Below, in pieces: positions 10,515-20,900 of a stretch of 64,000 nucleotides of DNA. A model generated the notes under the pieces. That model was given only the letters and a program-made list of their open reading frames with translations, did not search any database and was not told where the DNA came from. Every line of letters starts with the position of its first letter. The first letter of the stretch is position 1. Source of the DNA: Colwellia hornerae. Lineage in GTDB: Bacteria > Pseudomonadota > Gammaproteobacteria > Enterobacterales > Alteromonadaceae. A program made the translations under genes and the position numbers. Location of the stretch: NCBI RefSeq assembly GCF_007954355.1, contig NZ_VOLR01000004.1, positions 124,001 to 188,000 of the forward strand, read 5' to 3'.

Positions 10515-11153
10515 TTAACAGTGGTCAGGAGGGTCTAAGGTCGTTACGTCAATCCGTTCTTGTTGCTTAATGTCACGCAATGACGGTTTTGCTGTCTGAC
10601 TGACATTTTGTTCACCCACGGTCCAACTTAGGGGTCTTGGCTGATGTTCAATACTGTTTTGTAAAAGTAGTAACGCTTCAAGTAAGGCTTCAGGTCTAGG
10701 CGGACAGCCTGGTACATAGACATCTACTGATATAAATTTATCGACCCCCTGAACAACACTATAAATATCGTACATACCACCAGAGTTGGCACATGCGCCC
10801 ATAGAGATAACCCAGCGTGGCTCTAATAACTGTTCATATAGATGTTGAATAACTGGCGCCATTTTTCGAAAGCAGGTACCTGAAATCACCATTAAATCAG
10901 CTTGTCGTGGCGTGGCACGAATAACCTCTGCGCCAAAGCGGGCAATGTCATGACGAGAAGTAAAGCTCGTTGCCATTTCTACATAACAACAACTTAAACC
11001 AAAATTAAACGGCCATATTGAATTTTTACGCCCCCAATTAACCATGTCATCAAGTTTTGCCATAAACATACTGCGATCTAACTCTTGCTCAGATATTTTC
11101 TTCTCTTTGAGCATCGCATCATCAAGTTTAGCTTTAGTGAGTGACCATTCCAT
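10515..11153 (-). CDS. nuoB: NADH-quinone oxidoreductase subunit B (cluster N2)
   Basis: Peripheral subunit that carries cluster N2, the last Fe-S centre before quinone. Ligands C55, C56, C121 and C150 match the unusual tandem-cysteine geometry of the family (offset by eight from E. coli numbering). The motif [16 protein letters not shown] is intact. At 212 residues it is similar to E. coli (220). A basic-acidic C-terminal tail after residue 175 is variable. The start is two bases after the nuoA stop, so the two genes are tightly coupled. Confidence 0.97.
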   Translation of the reverse strand: MEWSLTKAKLDDAMLKEKKISEQELDRSMFMAKLDDMVNWGRKNSIWPFNFGLSCCYVEMATSFTSRHDIARFGAEVIRATPRQADLMVISGTCFRKMAPVIQHLYEQLLEPRWVISMGACANSGGMYDIYSVVQGVDKFISVDVYVPGCPPRPEALLEALLLLQNSIEHQPRPLSWTVGEQNVSQTAKPSLRDIKQQERIDVTTLDPPDHC

Positions 11154-11155
11154 GA

Positions 11156-11605
11156 TTAATTCTTCCTCAAATATTCAGCAGTTTGCTGATGACGAAAAGG
11201 TAAATGGCGATGTTTTAGCTCTAAAGCACCAATACGAATGATATAAAGCAAAGCCGCTAATAACACGCTGATGAAAATACTTGCTTCAATAAAACCGGCC
11301 CAGCCAACTTCATCAAATGCGATCACCCAGGCGAATAAATAAATTGTCTCGAGATCAAAGATCACAAAGAAAACTGCGTATAAAAAGAAATGATTGGTAA
11401 AACGAGTGTGGTTGTTAGTTGTTGACGAACTTTTAGAGGTAACTGCAGCAATAATGCCAGATTCGTAAGGGGTGTTTTTTGCCCGACTAGCCGTTTTGGG
11501 GCCAAGGACATGAGATAGCAGCAACATGGCAATAAGCATGATCACAAGAATAATAAAATAAGCGGCTATCGGCCAAATTTCAGCGAACTGTTCAGATGAA
11601 TACAT
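11156..11605 (-). CDS. nuoA: NADH-quinone oxidoreductase subunit A
   Basis: Three-helix membrane subunit at the arm junction and the first gene of the nuo operon. I start it at the ATG giving MYSSEQF, because a clear GGGAGAG ribosome-binding site stands just before it; a TTG nine codons upstream is less likely. This gives 149 residues (E. coli 147). The conserved loop KNTPYESGI (about residues 45-60) and the [12 protein letters not shown] helix (about 91-103) identify it. The loop bears the conserved glutamate that forms part of the E-channel/quinone region. Confidence 0.96.
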   Translation of the reverse strand: MYSSEQFAEIWPIAAYFIILVIMLIAMLLLSHVLGPKTASRAKNTPYESGIIAAVTSKSSSTTNNHTRFTNHFFLYAVFFVIFDLETIYLFAWVIAFDEVGWAGFIEASIFISVLLAALLYIIRIGALELKHRHLPFRHQQTAEYLRKN

Positions 11606-11900
11606 GCGCTCTCCCAATAAGCTATCCTTCAAATTAATGAAGGTTTAGCTCAATCGATAGACCACTTACTTACCGAAATATATTATTGTTATTCTTATTA
11701 AATAAAAATGGCTTTATCGATAATAAAAACTTATGGGTAAAAATCCCATTAACTATAACTAAGTCAATGATGGATGTTCACCCACAACTGACTTAGTTAC
11801 CAGTATAGAAAAGATTTGAAAAGCTGCGCATTTATTAATCAATAAATAATTATTTTCACATAACGTTAACTGAATTTAGAAGTTAGAAACCTTGCACTGA
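11606..11900. promoter_or_regulatory. nuo operon upstream region with an 11-bp inverted repeat
   Basis: AT-rich gap between nuoA and the lon-like gene, both of which read leftward, so it must hold the nuo promoter. A perfect 11-bp inverted repeat (TAACTAAGTCA at 11756-11766, its complement at 11789-11799) surrounds a 22-nt spacer. It has no T-run in either direction, so it is more like an operator or an mRNA structure than a classical terminator. A smaller ATGGG/CCCAT repeat lies at 11733-11749. I could not fix a convincing -35/-10 pair. Confidence 0.45.
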
Positions 11901-14303
11901 CTACTCGTCAGCGCCATTAAGTAAATCTGAAAAAAGTGAAAGTTTATTTAAAACTAGGCCATGAATTGATTTTCTTGGGTAGCGCCCCGTACTGCTAATT
12001 TTACCGGCGGGTTCATTCATTAATAACTCTATCGCTTGATCAATGTCTTCAACAGCGTGGATAGCAAATTGGTTGTTTTTAACCGCTTCGATAACATCGT
12101 CGGCTAACATCAAATTGTTTACATTGGTGCGAGGAATAATAACGCCCTGTTTACCGGTTAAACCTTCCTCTTTACATAAACGATAGAAACCTTCAATTTT
12201 CTCATTAACACCGCCAATAGATTGCACTCCACCATGTTGATTAATAGAACCTGTTATAGCAAAGCCTTGTTTAATAGGCAGTAATGCAATAGCAGAAATA
12301 AGCGCACAAAGTTCCGCCATTGACGCACTGTCGCCATCAATGTGTCCATAAGACTGTTCTATTGCCAAATTAGCCGAAATTGACACTGGGAATCCTTGGC
12401 CGTATTTATGACCTAAATAACCCGTGAGTAACAACACACCTTTAGAATGGATAGACTTACCTAAATCAACTTCTCGTTCGATATCAGTAACGCCTTCACT
12501 CCCTGCATAAACGGTAGCTGTGATGCGTGCGGGCGTACCAAAAACACTGTCACCTATTTCTAGAACAGTCAAACCATTTACCTTACCAATATGGTGTCCT
12601 TGGGTATCAATCAATACTTGTTTTTCTTTTATTTCACCTAACCATGCTTCACTCATTCGGCCAGTTCTTCGCTGCTTAGCGGCGAGTGCTAAGGCGACAT
12701 GGTTTGCGGTTAAATCGCCTTCGTTGCCAGTTTGCTTCCATAAATAAAAAGCTTCATCAAGTAAGTCGTTTACTTGAACAATATTAGCCGAAATTTTATG
12801 TTGATGCTCTGCACGTCTTAATGCATAGCGCACTAACTCTAATACCGCCTCATTACTGACATGTGGATAGTTATATTTATAAGCACGCTGGCGAATTAAA
12901 TGGGCGTAATCATTAAGGTTTTCTTCATTACTTTCAAGATACTGATCAAAGTCTGCTAAGACCCTAAATAATTCGGTGAACTCTTGATCATAGTCTTGCA
13001 ACATATAATAAATTTCGGGGTCGCCGAGCAATATCACCTTAACATTTAATGGAATTTTTTCAGGCTGTAAGCTAAACGAACCCGGTTGACTATATTCAGA
13101 GTAAGGGTTTTCAATGGTAATTTCTTGTGATTTAAGCGCTAATTTTAAGCGTGCCCAAACCAGGGGTTGATTAAGTAATTTGTCTGCCTCTAAAATTAAA
13201 TAACCGCCATTAGCTTTATGTAACGCTCCGGCTCTAATTAATCGATAACTGGTATAAGTGCTTCCTTGGAAACTCGCGAAGTCGACATGGCCAAATAAAT
13301 TTTGAAACGTTGGGTTTTGTTCATAAATGACCGGAGCACCAGCATCGGGTTTTTGAGAAACCAATAAATTAGGTAAGAATTGCTCAACCATAAGTTTACG
13401 AGCATCTTTATCGTTTCTGTTCTCGACACTTTCATCAACAAGAATTTCTAAAACAGTATCCACTACATGGGTTTTTACTTTCGACAAGTACTTTAGCACA
13501 CCAATATTACTGGCAAACTCATGCTCTAGTTCTTCTAAAAATGGCCGAATAGCTTGCTCTGCAGTCTCATTTTTTAATTTACGTAACTTATCAGAAGAGA
13601 TGCGTTTCCATTGTGGTAATTCAATCAGTTTTTCAGAAAGGAAATTTTCTAACTTATCTAACAACAGATAAAAATCAGCACGTTTACCTTCATCTAAACC
13701 GGCAAATTCCTTATCATTTAAGGGTTTTCCCTCAACCAAAGGTGAAAAACCAATTTCGCCGTTTTCTTCAAATAATAAAACATTATCTTTTAAAGCACTT
13801 TCTTCGACTTCAGCGATGGCTTGATCGTATTTTTTATTAAACGCGCGATCAACCGCCGATTTTTGTCGTTGATAACTTGGGTTATCAAAAATCTCAGGAA
13901 ACAAGTCTAATAATTCATCAATAAAAGTATTAATGCGTGCCAATAATAATTTACCATCACCAGGACTTAAATAGAGGTTATGCGGGGCATGAACATCATC
14001 AAAATTATTGATATAACACCACTCATACGGCGTTTGTTTATTGCCAGCTGTTGTCGCTAACATTTGTTTGATTAAGGTTTGTCGACCGGTACCATGCTCT
14101 CCCATGGCAAAAACATTAAAACCCGGTGCCTCCATAGACAAACCAAATTCAAGCGCCTCTTTTGCACGAGCATGACCAATAATAATTTGCTCTACATCGG
14201 GAGTGACTTCAGCAAAAGAAAACTGCTCAGCGGATAATTGAGCAGTTAATTTTTCAACGGGTAGACAGGTAATTGAAGAAGTTGACTTGACGGATGAAGG
14301 CAT
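11901..14303 (-). CDS. Lon-like ATP-dependent protease (YcbZ/LonB-type, AAA + Ser-Lys protease)
   Basis: Cytosolic ATP-dependent peptidase of the Lon family S16, without the N-terminal substrate domain of classical Lon. The ATP site near residues 67-76 is degenerate: GEHGTGRQT has Arg where classical P-loops have Lys. GGYLILEADKLL supplies the Walker B-like segment. The C-terminal protease domain has the catalytic serine S659 in GDSASM and lysine K702 in NEKIEGF, 43 residues apart as in Lon. I prefer the ATG, with a GAGA element upstream, over a GTG four codons earlier; this gives 800 residues. Its substrate is unknown. It follows the zinc-ribbon gene in the same direction. Confidence 0.9.
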   Translation of the reverse strand: MPSSVKSTSSITCLPVEKLTAQLSAEQFSFAEVTPDVEQIIIGHARAKEALEFGLSMEAPGFNVFAMGEHGTGRQTLIKQMLATTAGNKQTPYEWCYINNFDDVHAPHNLYLSPGDGKLLLARINTFIDELLDLFPEIFDNPSYQRQKSAVDRAFNKKYDQAIAEVEESALKDNVLLFEENGEIGFSPLVEGKPLNDKEFAGLDEGKRADFYLLLDKLENFLSEKLIELPQWKRISSDKLRKLKNETAEQAIRPFLEELEHEFASNIGVLKYLSKVKTHVVDTVLEILVDESVENRNDKDARKLMVEQFLPNLLVSQKPDAGAPVIYEQNPTFQNLFGHVDFASFQGSTYTSYRLIRAGALHKANGGYLILEADKLLNQPLVWARLKLALKSQEITIENPYSEYSQPGSFSLQPEKIPLNVKVILLGDPEIYYMLQDYDQEFTELFRVLADFDQYLESNEENLNDYAHLIRQRAYKYNYPHVSNEAVLELVRYALRRAEHQHKISANIVQVNDLLDEAFYLWKQTGNEGDLTANHVALALAAKQRRTGRMSEAWLGEIKEKQVLIDTQGHHIGKVNGLTVLEIGDSVFGTPARITATVYAGSEGVTDIEREVDLGKSIHSKGVLLLTGYLGHKYGQGFPVSISANLAIEQSYGHIDGDSASMAELCALISAIALLPIKQGFAITGSINQHGGVQSIGGVNEKIEGFYRLCKEEGLTGKQGVIIPRTNVNNLMLADDVIEAVKNNQFAIHAVEDIDQAIELLMNEPAGKISSTGRYPRKSIHGLVLNKLSLFSDLLNGADE

Positions 14304-14421
14304 GCAATATCTCACTGATAACGCTTAAAAAACAAGCGGATGATAATTAATAAATTTAATACTGCCAGTGTACCCTCATTTTAAATAATTAGTAAATCTT
14401 AGTGGCGCGCCAGTTCTCGTT

Positions 14422-14907
14422 TTATGGAGCAAAAGGTAGCCGAATAAAGGAACTAGCACCGCAAGTAAAACAATCAACAACATCAGCGGCATGACTGTAA
14501 GTCACTTTTTCTTGGCAATGCTGACATTCTAATAAACCAAAACCGATAAAGTCTCCTGTTTTATAAATACCATGATGTTTAAAGTCTTCATCAAGTTCTG
14601 ACCACTCAACTTGTGATTTATCCGTGATCGCTTGCATATTTTTCCAGAAAGACTCATTGAGTAAGCCTAAATAAAGGGAATGTTTTGCTTGAGCTTCATT
14701 TTGAATAATAAATTCTTTGATATCAAAGCGTAAGTTATCAACAAATTGCTTAACTTTATCTTCAGGTAATTTTTCTGCTGCTTGCAAGTAAAGCTTACTT
14801 TGCTCTACTTTGTTAACAATATCAGTTATCTCATGCTGGTTAACATCTTCAGCCCACAGAACTAAAGCTTGATAAAGCTCTTGAAAAACACTATTTTTTG
14901 ATTTCAT
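14422..14907 (-). CDS. ybeL: Zinc-ribbon-containing protein (YbeL/DUF1451 type)
   Basis: 161 residues when started at the ATG with a strong AGGAG seven bases upstream. An in-frame extension of 35 codons further upstream has no such site and looks non-coding. The N-terminal two thirds is charged and helical. The C-terminus has a four-cysteine zinc ribbon (CQHC and CFTC, about 16 residues apart). In E. coli ybeL is next to leuS, and the same divergent pairing is seen here. Its function is not established. Confidence 0.88.
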   Translation of the reverse strand: MKSKNSVFQELYQALVLWAEDVNQHEITDIVNKVEQSKLYLQAAEKLPEDKVKQFVDNLRFDIKEFIIQNEAQAKHSLYLGLLNESFWKNMQAITDKSQVEWSELDEDFKHHGIYKTGDFIGFGLLECQHCQEKVTYSHAADVVDCFTCGASSFIRLPFAP

Positions 14908-15157
14908 AACACACTCCTTGACGACTTTTAGGTTAAGTATAGCTAGACATCGCTTTATAGAAAAAAATAAATCAAATAAACGTCTAAAAATTAAAACATA
15001 TACCCTCTTCACTTCGATATCCTGAAAACAGTATCTTGATGTGGGACAGGTATATAAGGTATTCTATCGCCATTATTTTTATGCGTTCATGATCGCGGTC
15101 AATTTACTATTGACTGGCTAATGAACACCACATTCTAAAGTGTTTGAGAAATCTTTA

Positions 15158-17761
15158 ATGGAATCCATTTACAATCCCCAAGCTATCGAAGCGCAAGTTC
15201 AAAAATTTTGGACTGATAACAATACCTTTAAAGCCGAAGAAAAACCCGGCCAAGAAAAATATTACTGTCTTGCTATGTTCCCTTACCCAAGTGGGCGCTT
15301 GCATATGGGCCATGTGCGTAATTATAGTTTAGGCGATGTTATCTCTCGCTATCAGCGCCTGCAAGGCAAAAACGTTATGCAACCTATGGGTTGGGACGCC
15401 TTTGGTTTACCCGCAGAAAATGCGGCAATTAAAAACAAAACAGCGCCAGCTAAATGGACCTATGAGAATATTGATTACATGCGTAACCAATTACAATCGC
15501 TGGGTTTTGCTTACGACTGGAGCCGTGAATTAGCAACTTGTAAAAAAGATTATTACAAATGGGAACAATGGTTCTTTACGCAACTTTACGAAAAAGGTTT
15601 AGTTTACAAGAAAAATGCTACAGTAAACTGGGATCCTGTTGATCAAACAGTATTGGCAAACGAGCAGGTTATTGACGGACGCGGTTGGCGTTCCGGCGCA
15701 CCAGTTGAGCGGAAAGAAATTCCACAGTGGTTTATTAAAATTACTGATTACGCTGAAGAATTACTTACAGATTTAGACCAGCTTACCGAATGGCCTGAAC
15801 AAGTTAAAACCATGCAACGTAATTGGATTGGCCGCAGCGAAGGTATTGAAATGACCTTCAAAGTTGCAGATTCAAATGAAAGTTTTGACATCTACACCAC
15901 ACGTCCAGATACACTTATGGGCGTCACTTACGTCGCACTTGCTGCGCAGCATCCACTGGCTTTAGCGGCAGCAAAAAACAATCCGACTTTGAGCGACTTT
16001 ATTACTGAATGTAAAACCAATAAATCTACCGAAGCTGATATGGCAACGATGGAGAAAAAAGGTGCTGATACCGGTCTTAAAGCGATTCATCCGCTAACCG
16101 GTAACATCGTTCCAGTTTGGGCAGCAAACTTTGTCTTAATGGATTACGGTTCAGGCGCGGTAATGTCTGTTCCTGGCCACGACCAACGTGATTTCGAATT
16201 TGCCACTAAATACGGTTTGGACATTACTCAAGTTATTGCTGGCAGTGAAGACGACGATTTCAGTAAAGCAGCGATCACTGAAAAGGGCCTATTAATTAAT
16301 TCGGGCGAGTACGACGGTTTAGACTTTGCAGCGGCTTTTAAAGCAATCTCAGAAAGACTGATCAGTGAAAACAAAGGCTCTGTAAAAGTTAACTACCGTT
16401 TACGTGACTGGGGCGTTTCTCGTCAGCGTTATTGGGGTACCCCCATTCCTATGATGCACCTCGCAAATGGTGAGTCTGTCGCTGTGCCTCTTGACCAGTT
16501 ACCCGTTGAATTGCCTGAAGATGTCATCATGAATGGCGTTACATCACCGATTAAAGACAATCCAGAGTGGGCGAAAACCACTTATAATGGTGAAGAAGCA
16601 TTTCGTGAAACCGATACCTTTGATACGTTTATGGAGTCATCTTGGTATTACGCGCGTTACTGTTCACCGAACGACGACACGCAAATGATTGATCCCGCCA
16701 AGGCAAATTATTGGCTACCGGTTGATCAATACATCGGGGGTATTGAACATGCTATCTTGCATTTACTCTATGCACGTTTTTTCCATAAATTATTACGTGA
16801 CGCAGGTTTAGTTAACTGTGATGAACCGTTCAAAAAGTTATTATGTCAGGGCATGGTATTAGCCGACACCTATTACCGTGAAGCAGAAAATGGTGGACAA
16901 GATTGGATTTCACCAACAGATGTAGACGTTGAACGTGATGATAAAGGACAAGTTACTGCGGCTGTTAGCAAGCTTGACGGCAAACCGGTTATTTCTGCCG
17001 GTATGAGTAAAATGTCAAAGTCAAAAAATAACGGCATCGACCCACAAGAAGTCATCAGTAAATATGGCGCAGATACTGTGCGTTTATTTATTATGTTTAC
17101 CTCGCCACCAGAGCAAACCCTTGAATGGTCTGATTCAGGCGTTGAAGGTGCACACCGTTTCTTAAAACGTGTTTGGAAACTCGCCTTTGATTTTAGCGAG
17201 CAAGTGAAAGAGCACGGCGAAGTGCCATTACTGAGCACGTTAACCTTAAATGCAGCGCAAAAAACATTACGCCGTGAGTTGCACAAAACCATAGCGAAAG
17301 TCAGTGATGATATTGGTCGCAGAAACACCTTCAATACCGCTATTGCTTCAATTATGGAATTAATGAACCATTTGTCAAAAGCAAGTTTAATCAGCGTTGA
17401 AGACAGAGCGGTTATGCAAGAAGCGGTTCGCGCGGTGATTATTATGTTGACGCCAATTACGCCACATATGTGTCATGAAATTTGGAAAACATTAGGCGAT
17501 GCGAACAACAATAATGCCTCAATTGAAGAGGCATCTTGGCCAATCGTTGATGACAGTGCCTTGGTTGAAGACGAGAAGTTAATTATCGTCCAGGTTAACG
17601 GAAAGGTACGCGCTAAAATTACCGTTTCAGCCAATGCCAACAAAGAAGAAGTTGAAGCCTTAGGTTTAAGTGATGAAACAGTGGTCCGCTTTATTGATGA
17701 TAAGACAATTCGTAAGGTCATCTATATACCGGGTAAACTTTTAAACATTGTTGCTAACTAG
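15158..17761 (+). CDS. leuS: Leucyl-tRNA synthetase
   Basis: Class I aminoacyl-tRNA synthetase that charges tRNA-Leu, with an editing domain. The HIGH-type motif [12 protein letters not shown] lies near residue 42 and the KMSKS loop appears as MSKMSKSKN near 620. The CP1 editing domain includes TTRPDTLMG near 247. Alignment with E. coli LeuRS (which begins M-x-x-x-Y-x-P) favours the ATG giving MESIYNP over the in-frame GTG six codons upstream; 867 residues result (E. coli 860). It is the first gene of a long rightward cluster, with lptE 24 bp downstream. No Leu-rich leader peptide was found upstream. Confidence 0.98.
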   Translation: MESIYNPQAIEAQVQKFWTDNNTFKAEEKPGQEKYYCLAMFPYPSGRLHMGHVRNYSLGDVISRYQRLQGKNVMQPMGWDAFGLPAENAAIKNKTAPAKWTYENIDYMRNQLQSLGFAYDWSRELATCKKDYYKWEQWFFTQLYEKGLVYKKNATVNWDPVDQTVLANEQVIDGRGWRSGAPVERKEIPQWFIKITDYAEELLTDLDQLTEWPEQVKTMQRNWIGRSEGIEMTFKVADSNESFDIYTTRPDTLMGVTYVALAAQHPLALAAAKNNPTLSDFITECKTNKSTEADMATMEKKGADTGLKAIHPLTGNIVPVWAANFVLMDYGSGAVMSVPGHDQRDFEFATKYGLDITQVIAGSEDDDFSKAAITEKGLLINSGEYDGLDFAAAFKAISERLISENKGSVKVNYRLRDWGVSRQRYWGTPIPMMHLANGESVAVPLDQLPVELPEDVIMNGVTSPIKDNPEWAKTTYNGEEAFRETDTFDTFMESSWYYARYCSPNDDTQMIDPAKANYWLPVDQYIGGIEHAILHLLYARFFHKLLRDAGLVNCDEPFKKLLCQGMVLADTYYREAENGGQDWISPTDVDVERDDKGQVTAAVSKLDGKPVISAGMSKMSKSKNNGIDPQEVISKYGADTVRLFIMFTSPPEQTLEWSDSGVEGAHRFLKRVWKLAFDFSEQVKEHGEVPLLSTLTLNAAQKTLRRELHKTIAKVSDDIGRRNTFNTAIASIMELMNHLSKASLISVEDRAVMQEAVRAVIIMLTPITPHMCHEIWKTLGDANNNNASIEEASWPIVDDSALVEDEKLIIVQVNGKVRAKITVSANANKEEVEALGLSDETVVRFIDDKTIRKVIYIPGKLLNIVAN

Positions 17762-17785
17762 TCGCTAAAAGGTCCTACAAAGGTA

Positions 17786-18313
17786 ATGAAAATGAGCCAT
17801 ATGCACAAAAAAACGACAAAGTACCAAACTCAGGTAGCTGCGGCTACTTTGGTATTATTCACCTTGTTTTTATCGAGCTGTGGCTTTGCTTTACGCGGTG
17901 ATTACTTATTGTCACCGCAACTGCAAACCTTGCATTTAAGTTCCGCAGATAAATTTGGTGAGCTTACTCGCCAAGTTAAGCAGCACTTAACTATAAATAA
18001 AATAAAGTTGCTGGCCCAAGCTACAGAGAATATCCCGCAACTTAAGCTTTCAAAAGACAGCCTAAACCGTCGCACCCTGTCCGTATTTCCAAATGGGCAA
18101 GTGGCAGAATACGAGTTGATATATACCGTTCGATATCAGTTGGTGCTTTCAAAAAGTGATGTTCGCTCTTTTGTCTTTGAACTTAACCGCGATTATCAAG
18201 ATGATCCCAATATTGCCCTCGCTAAAAGTCGGGAACTAGAATTAATGTTAAGCGAAATGCGCAAAGAAGCCGCGAATAAAATCTTACGCGACCTCTCTAC
18301 GATTAAAATCTAA
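17786..18313 (+). CDS. lptE: LPS-assembly lipoprotein LptE
   Basis: Outer-membrane lipoprotein that plugs and assembles the LptD barrel for LPS export (formerly rlpB). The N-terminus has a hydrophobic stretch at about residues 16-31 and a lipobox LSSC with C32 as the lipidated residue. The following GFALRGDY is typical of the family. 175 residues, within the usual range. A second ATG two codons downstream has better spacing from the AAAGG element, so the true start may be six bases later. Its stop codon shares one base with the holA start. Confidence 0.92.
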   Translation: MKMSHMHKKTTKYQTQVAAATLVLFTLFLSSCGFALRGDYLLSPQLQTLHLSSADKFGELTRQVKQHLTINKIKLLAQATENIPQLKLSKDSLNRRTLSVFPNGQVAEYELIYTVRYQLVLSKSDVRSFVFELNRDYQDDPNIALAKSRELELMLSEMRKEAANKILRDLSTIKI

Positions 18314-19356
18314 TGCGTATCTATCATAACCAGCTATCTAATACCCTCAATCAAGGCTTTAAGCCTGTTTGGTTAGTTTTTGGTGATGAGCCTTGGCAAA
18401 AGAACAACAGCTTAAACACCATAAAACAGCACTGTCAGCAACAGGGATTTAGTGAAGTTATCCGTTTTAGTGCCGACGATAAATTTGACTGGAACCTGTT
18501 GGTTGAAGAGTATCAAGCGATGAGCTTATTTTCAGCGCAGCGCATCATTGAAATAGAACTAGTCAACGGAAAAATAGCTGACGCCGGCAGTAAAATATTA
18601 CTGAAACTGAGTGAAAATTTTCATCCTGATGTGCAGCTTATTTTTCATGGTCCTAAAATTGACGCTGCTGGTCAAAAACGAAAATGGTTTAAGTCATTAG
18701 AACAGTTAGGTTGTTTTGTCCCTCTTTACGATATTGAAGGTCGACAATTACAACAGTGGTTAAATCAACAAATTAAACAGCATAAATTAAATATTCATCA
18801 CGATGTTACCCCATTGATGATAGAGCTTTTTGAAGGTAACTTACCGGCTTTAGAGCAAGAATTACAAAAATTTTCATTGCTGTTTGGTACACAACTGATT
18901 ATTGCTGAAGACGCAGAAAAATTACTGATTAAACAAGCAAAATTTAACCCTTTCCAGGTGGTTGATACCTTACTTAGTGGTGACCTACCAAAATGCATCG
19001 CCATGTTAGATCAACTGCAACACGAAGGGGCCGCAATCGGCCAGCTTGTTTGGTTTATTCACAAAGAAATAACGCAATTATCAACTATGCTAGAGCACAT
19101 AGAACAAGGTGAGAGCATAGACAGTATTTATAAAAAACACCGAATATGGGATAAAAAGAAACCTTTGTATCAGTATGCCCTTAACCATATTACTCGCGAC
19201 AATATTTACCAAGCTCAAGCACGTTTAGCGCAAACCGACTTGATCAGTAAAACCAGCAGTGACTTTAACCCTTTTATATTACTGGCCGATGTTTGTATAA
19301 GTCTCTATCACGGACAAACCACCAAAAAATTCAATTTAGATTATGAATTCGGCTAA
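18313..19356 (+). CDS. holA: DNA polymerase III subunit delta
   Basis: Clamp-loader delta subunit, which opens the beta sliding clamp. 347 residues (E. coli 343). The early motif KPVWLVFGDEPW is typical of HolA, as is MSLFSAQRIIEIEL near residue 75, which corresponds to the beta-clamp-interacting region. An AAA-like fold is followed by the helical collar domain (about 215-340). The ATG overlaps the lptE stop (TAATG) and the 3' end overlaps nadD by 14 bp, so the set lptE-holA-nadD is translationally linked, exactly as in E. coli. Confidence 0.95.
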   Translation: MRIYHNQLSNTLNQGFKPVWLVFGDEPWQKNNSLNTIKQHCQQQGFSEVIRFSADDKFDWNLLVEEYQAMSLFSAQRIIEIELVNGKIADAGSKILLKLSENFHPDVQLIFHGPKIDAAGQKRKWFKSLEQLGCFVPLYDIEGRQLQQWLNQQIKQHKLNIHHDVTPLMIELFEGNLPALEQELQKFSLLFGTQLIIAEDAEKLLIKQAKFNPFQVVDTLLSGDLPKCIAMLDQLQHEGAAIGQLVWFIHKEITQLSTMLEHIEQGESIDSIYKKHRIWDKKKPLYQYALNHITRDNIYQAQARLAQTDLISKTSSDFNPFILLADVCISLYHGQTTKKFNLDYEFG

Positions 19357-20011
19357 GCGAGTAAGCGAAATTAAGAAAAATATTGCCATTATGGGGGGAA
19401 CATTTGATCCTATCCATAATGGTCATATTGAAACAGCCAAAGAAACAGCAGCATGGCTTAATGTTGAACAACTCTTTTTTTTACCTGCGCATTTGCCACC
19501 TCATAAAAACACCACAACAGCCAGCGCTAAGCACCGAACAGCCATGGTGAATCTTGTTTGCCAACAACAGTCATTATTTCAACTTGATAACCGCGAACTA
19601 AAACGACATAGCGCTTCTTATACCGTAACAAGCCTACGTGAAATAAAACAAGAGCAACCCAACAGTCGGGTATTTTTTATCATAGGTATGGACTCGTTCC
19701 TTAACTTTACCCTATGGCATCAATGGCAAACTATTCTGTCACTATGCCATATTGTAGTAAATATTCGACCTGGCTATCAATTAAATCAAATTAATACCGC
19801 CACCCAAAAACTATTAAAAAGCCATCAAATAGATGACCTAGCAGAAATAAAGCAACAAGATGCTGGCGGCATTATTTTCCATCAAAACCAGTCGCTTAAT
19901 ATTTCTTCAAGTGAAATACGCCAACAACTTTTAAGCAATAAAAAACAGAATAATCACTTAACAGAATGCGTACATCATTACATTATTGAAAAAAAACTCT
20001 ATCAAAAATAA
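19343..20011 (+). CDS. nadD: Nicotinate-nucleotide adenylyltransferase
   Basis: Transfers AMP from ATP to nicotinate mononucleotide in NAD biosynthesis. The nucleotidyltransferase signature GGTFDPIHNGH lies near residue 18 and the second ATP-phosphate motif SSSEIRQQL near 192. 222 residues (E. coli 213). The translation begins inside the last codons of holA. A possible alternative start at the Met in IAIMGGTFD would shorten it by about 16 residues; E. coli NadD also starts close to this motif, so the N-terminus is the only uncertain part. Confidence 0.95.
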   Translation: MNSAKRVSEIKKNIAIMGGTFDPIHNGHIETAKETAAWLNVEQLFFLPAHLPPHKNTTTASAKHRTAMVNLVCQQQSLFQLDNRELKRHSASYTVTSLREIKQEQPNSRVFFIIGMDSFLNFTLWHQWQTILSLCHIVVNIRPGYQLNQINTATQKLLKSHQIDDLAEIKQQDAGGIIFHQNQSLNISSSEIRQQLLSNKKQNNHLTECVHHYIIEKKLYQK

Positions 20012-20081
20012 TTTGCTAGTTAACCTGCAGAAAAAATGATGATATTATAGCGCATTATTATTTACACTAAGAGTAATTCCC

Positions 20082-20399
20082 TTGCAAGTTGAAGCGTTAA
20101 ACGCATTTGTTATTGAAAAAATCGAAGAAATGAAAGGTCGTGACATCACGACTTTAGACATCGGAAAAAAATCAGGCTTTGCTGATTATATGGTTGTCTG
20201 TTCAGGTAACTCAAATCGCCATGTTAAATCTATTGCACAATCTGTTGCCATCGAATGCCGCGCTAAAGGTATTGAGCCGTTAGGTATTGAAGGTAATGAT
20301 GTTGGCGAATGGGCGTTAGTTGACTTAGGCAATTTAATTGTTCACGTAATGACAGACGAAATTCGTGACCGTTATCAGTTAGAAGAATTGTGGAACTAA
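20082..20399 (+). CDS. rsfS: Ribosomal silencing factor RsfS
   Basis: Binds ribosomal protein uL14 and blocks subunit joining during nutrient limitation. 105 residues, the standard length. Typical motifs are KSGFADYMVVCSGNSNRHV (about 30-48), GNDVGEWALVDLG and IVHVMTDEIRDRYQLEELW at the C-terminus. Translation appears to use a TTG start with a GAG element about eight bases upstream, supported by family alignment of the LQVEALN-type N-terminus. The order nadD-rsfS-rlmH is the usual one. Confidence 0.95.
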   Translation: MQVEALNAFVIEKIEEMKGRDITTLDIGKKSGFADYMVVCSGNSNRHVKSIAQSVAIECRAKGIEPLGIEGNDVGEWALVDLGNLIVHVMTDEIRDRYQLEELWN

Positions 20400-20427
20400 G
20401 CTAATAGTGAAGGTAAACTAAACTATT

Positions 20428-20898
20428 ATGCGACTTACCTTATATGCTGTTGGCAATAAAATGCCAGCATGGGTTACTCAAGGCTTTAACGAATATTGTC
20501 GTCGATTCCCGCGCGACATGTCGTTTCATTTAGTAGAAATCCCGCCAGGTAAGCGCGGTAAAAATGCCGATATAGCTCGCATTCTAGAAAAAGAAGGCGA
20601 ATTATTATTAAACGCAATCCCCAAAGGTAACCGTATTGTTACGCTTGAAGTGGAAGGTAAACCGTGGACAACCCCACAACTTGCCCAACAACTTAAGCGT
20701 TGGCAATTAGACAGCCGCGATGTTGCTTTACTTATTGGCGGTCCTGAAGGTTTAGCGCCCGCTTGTATCAAAGCTTCTGAACAAAAATGGTCTTTATCGC
20801 CACTAACCTTGCCACACCCTATGGTGCGCATTGTTGTTGCTGAGAGTCTGTATCGCGCTTGGAGCATCAATAATAACCACCCGTATCACCGAGAGTAA
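20428..20898 (+). CDS. rlmH: 23S rRNA (pseudouridine1915-N3)-methyltransferase
   Basis: SPOUT-class methyltransferase that modifies pseudouridine 1915 in helix 69 of 23S rRNA. 156 residues, the expected size. The SAM-binding knot shows LLIGGPEGL (about 101-109), and the C-terminal [12 protein letters not shown] and NNHPYHRE are hallmarks of the family. It lies 28 bp after rsfS and only two bases before mrdA, so it probably shares one transcript with the cell-wall genes. Confidence 0.97.
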   Translation: MRLTLYAVGNKMPAWVTQGFNEYCRRFPRDMSFHLVEIPPGKRGKNADIARILEKEGELLLNAIPKGNRIVTLEVEGKPWTTPQLAQQLKRWQLDSRDVALLIGGPEGLAPACIKASEQKWSLSPLTLPHPMVRIVVAESLYRAWSINNNHPYHRE

Positions 20899-20900
20899 TA

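Noticed and set aside
10172-10570. 132-codon ORF opposite nuoCD and the nuoB end
   Set aside because: It spans two real genes on the other strand and has no start signal.
15013-15157. T-box or leucine attenuator upstream of leuS
   Set aside because: No Leu-codon-rich leader ORF or terminator/antiterminator pair could be found.
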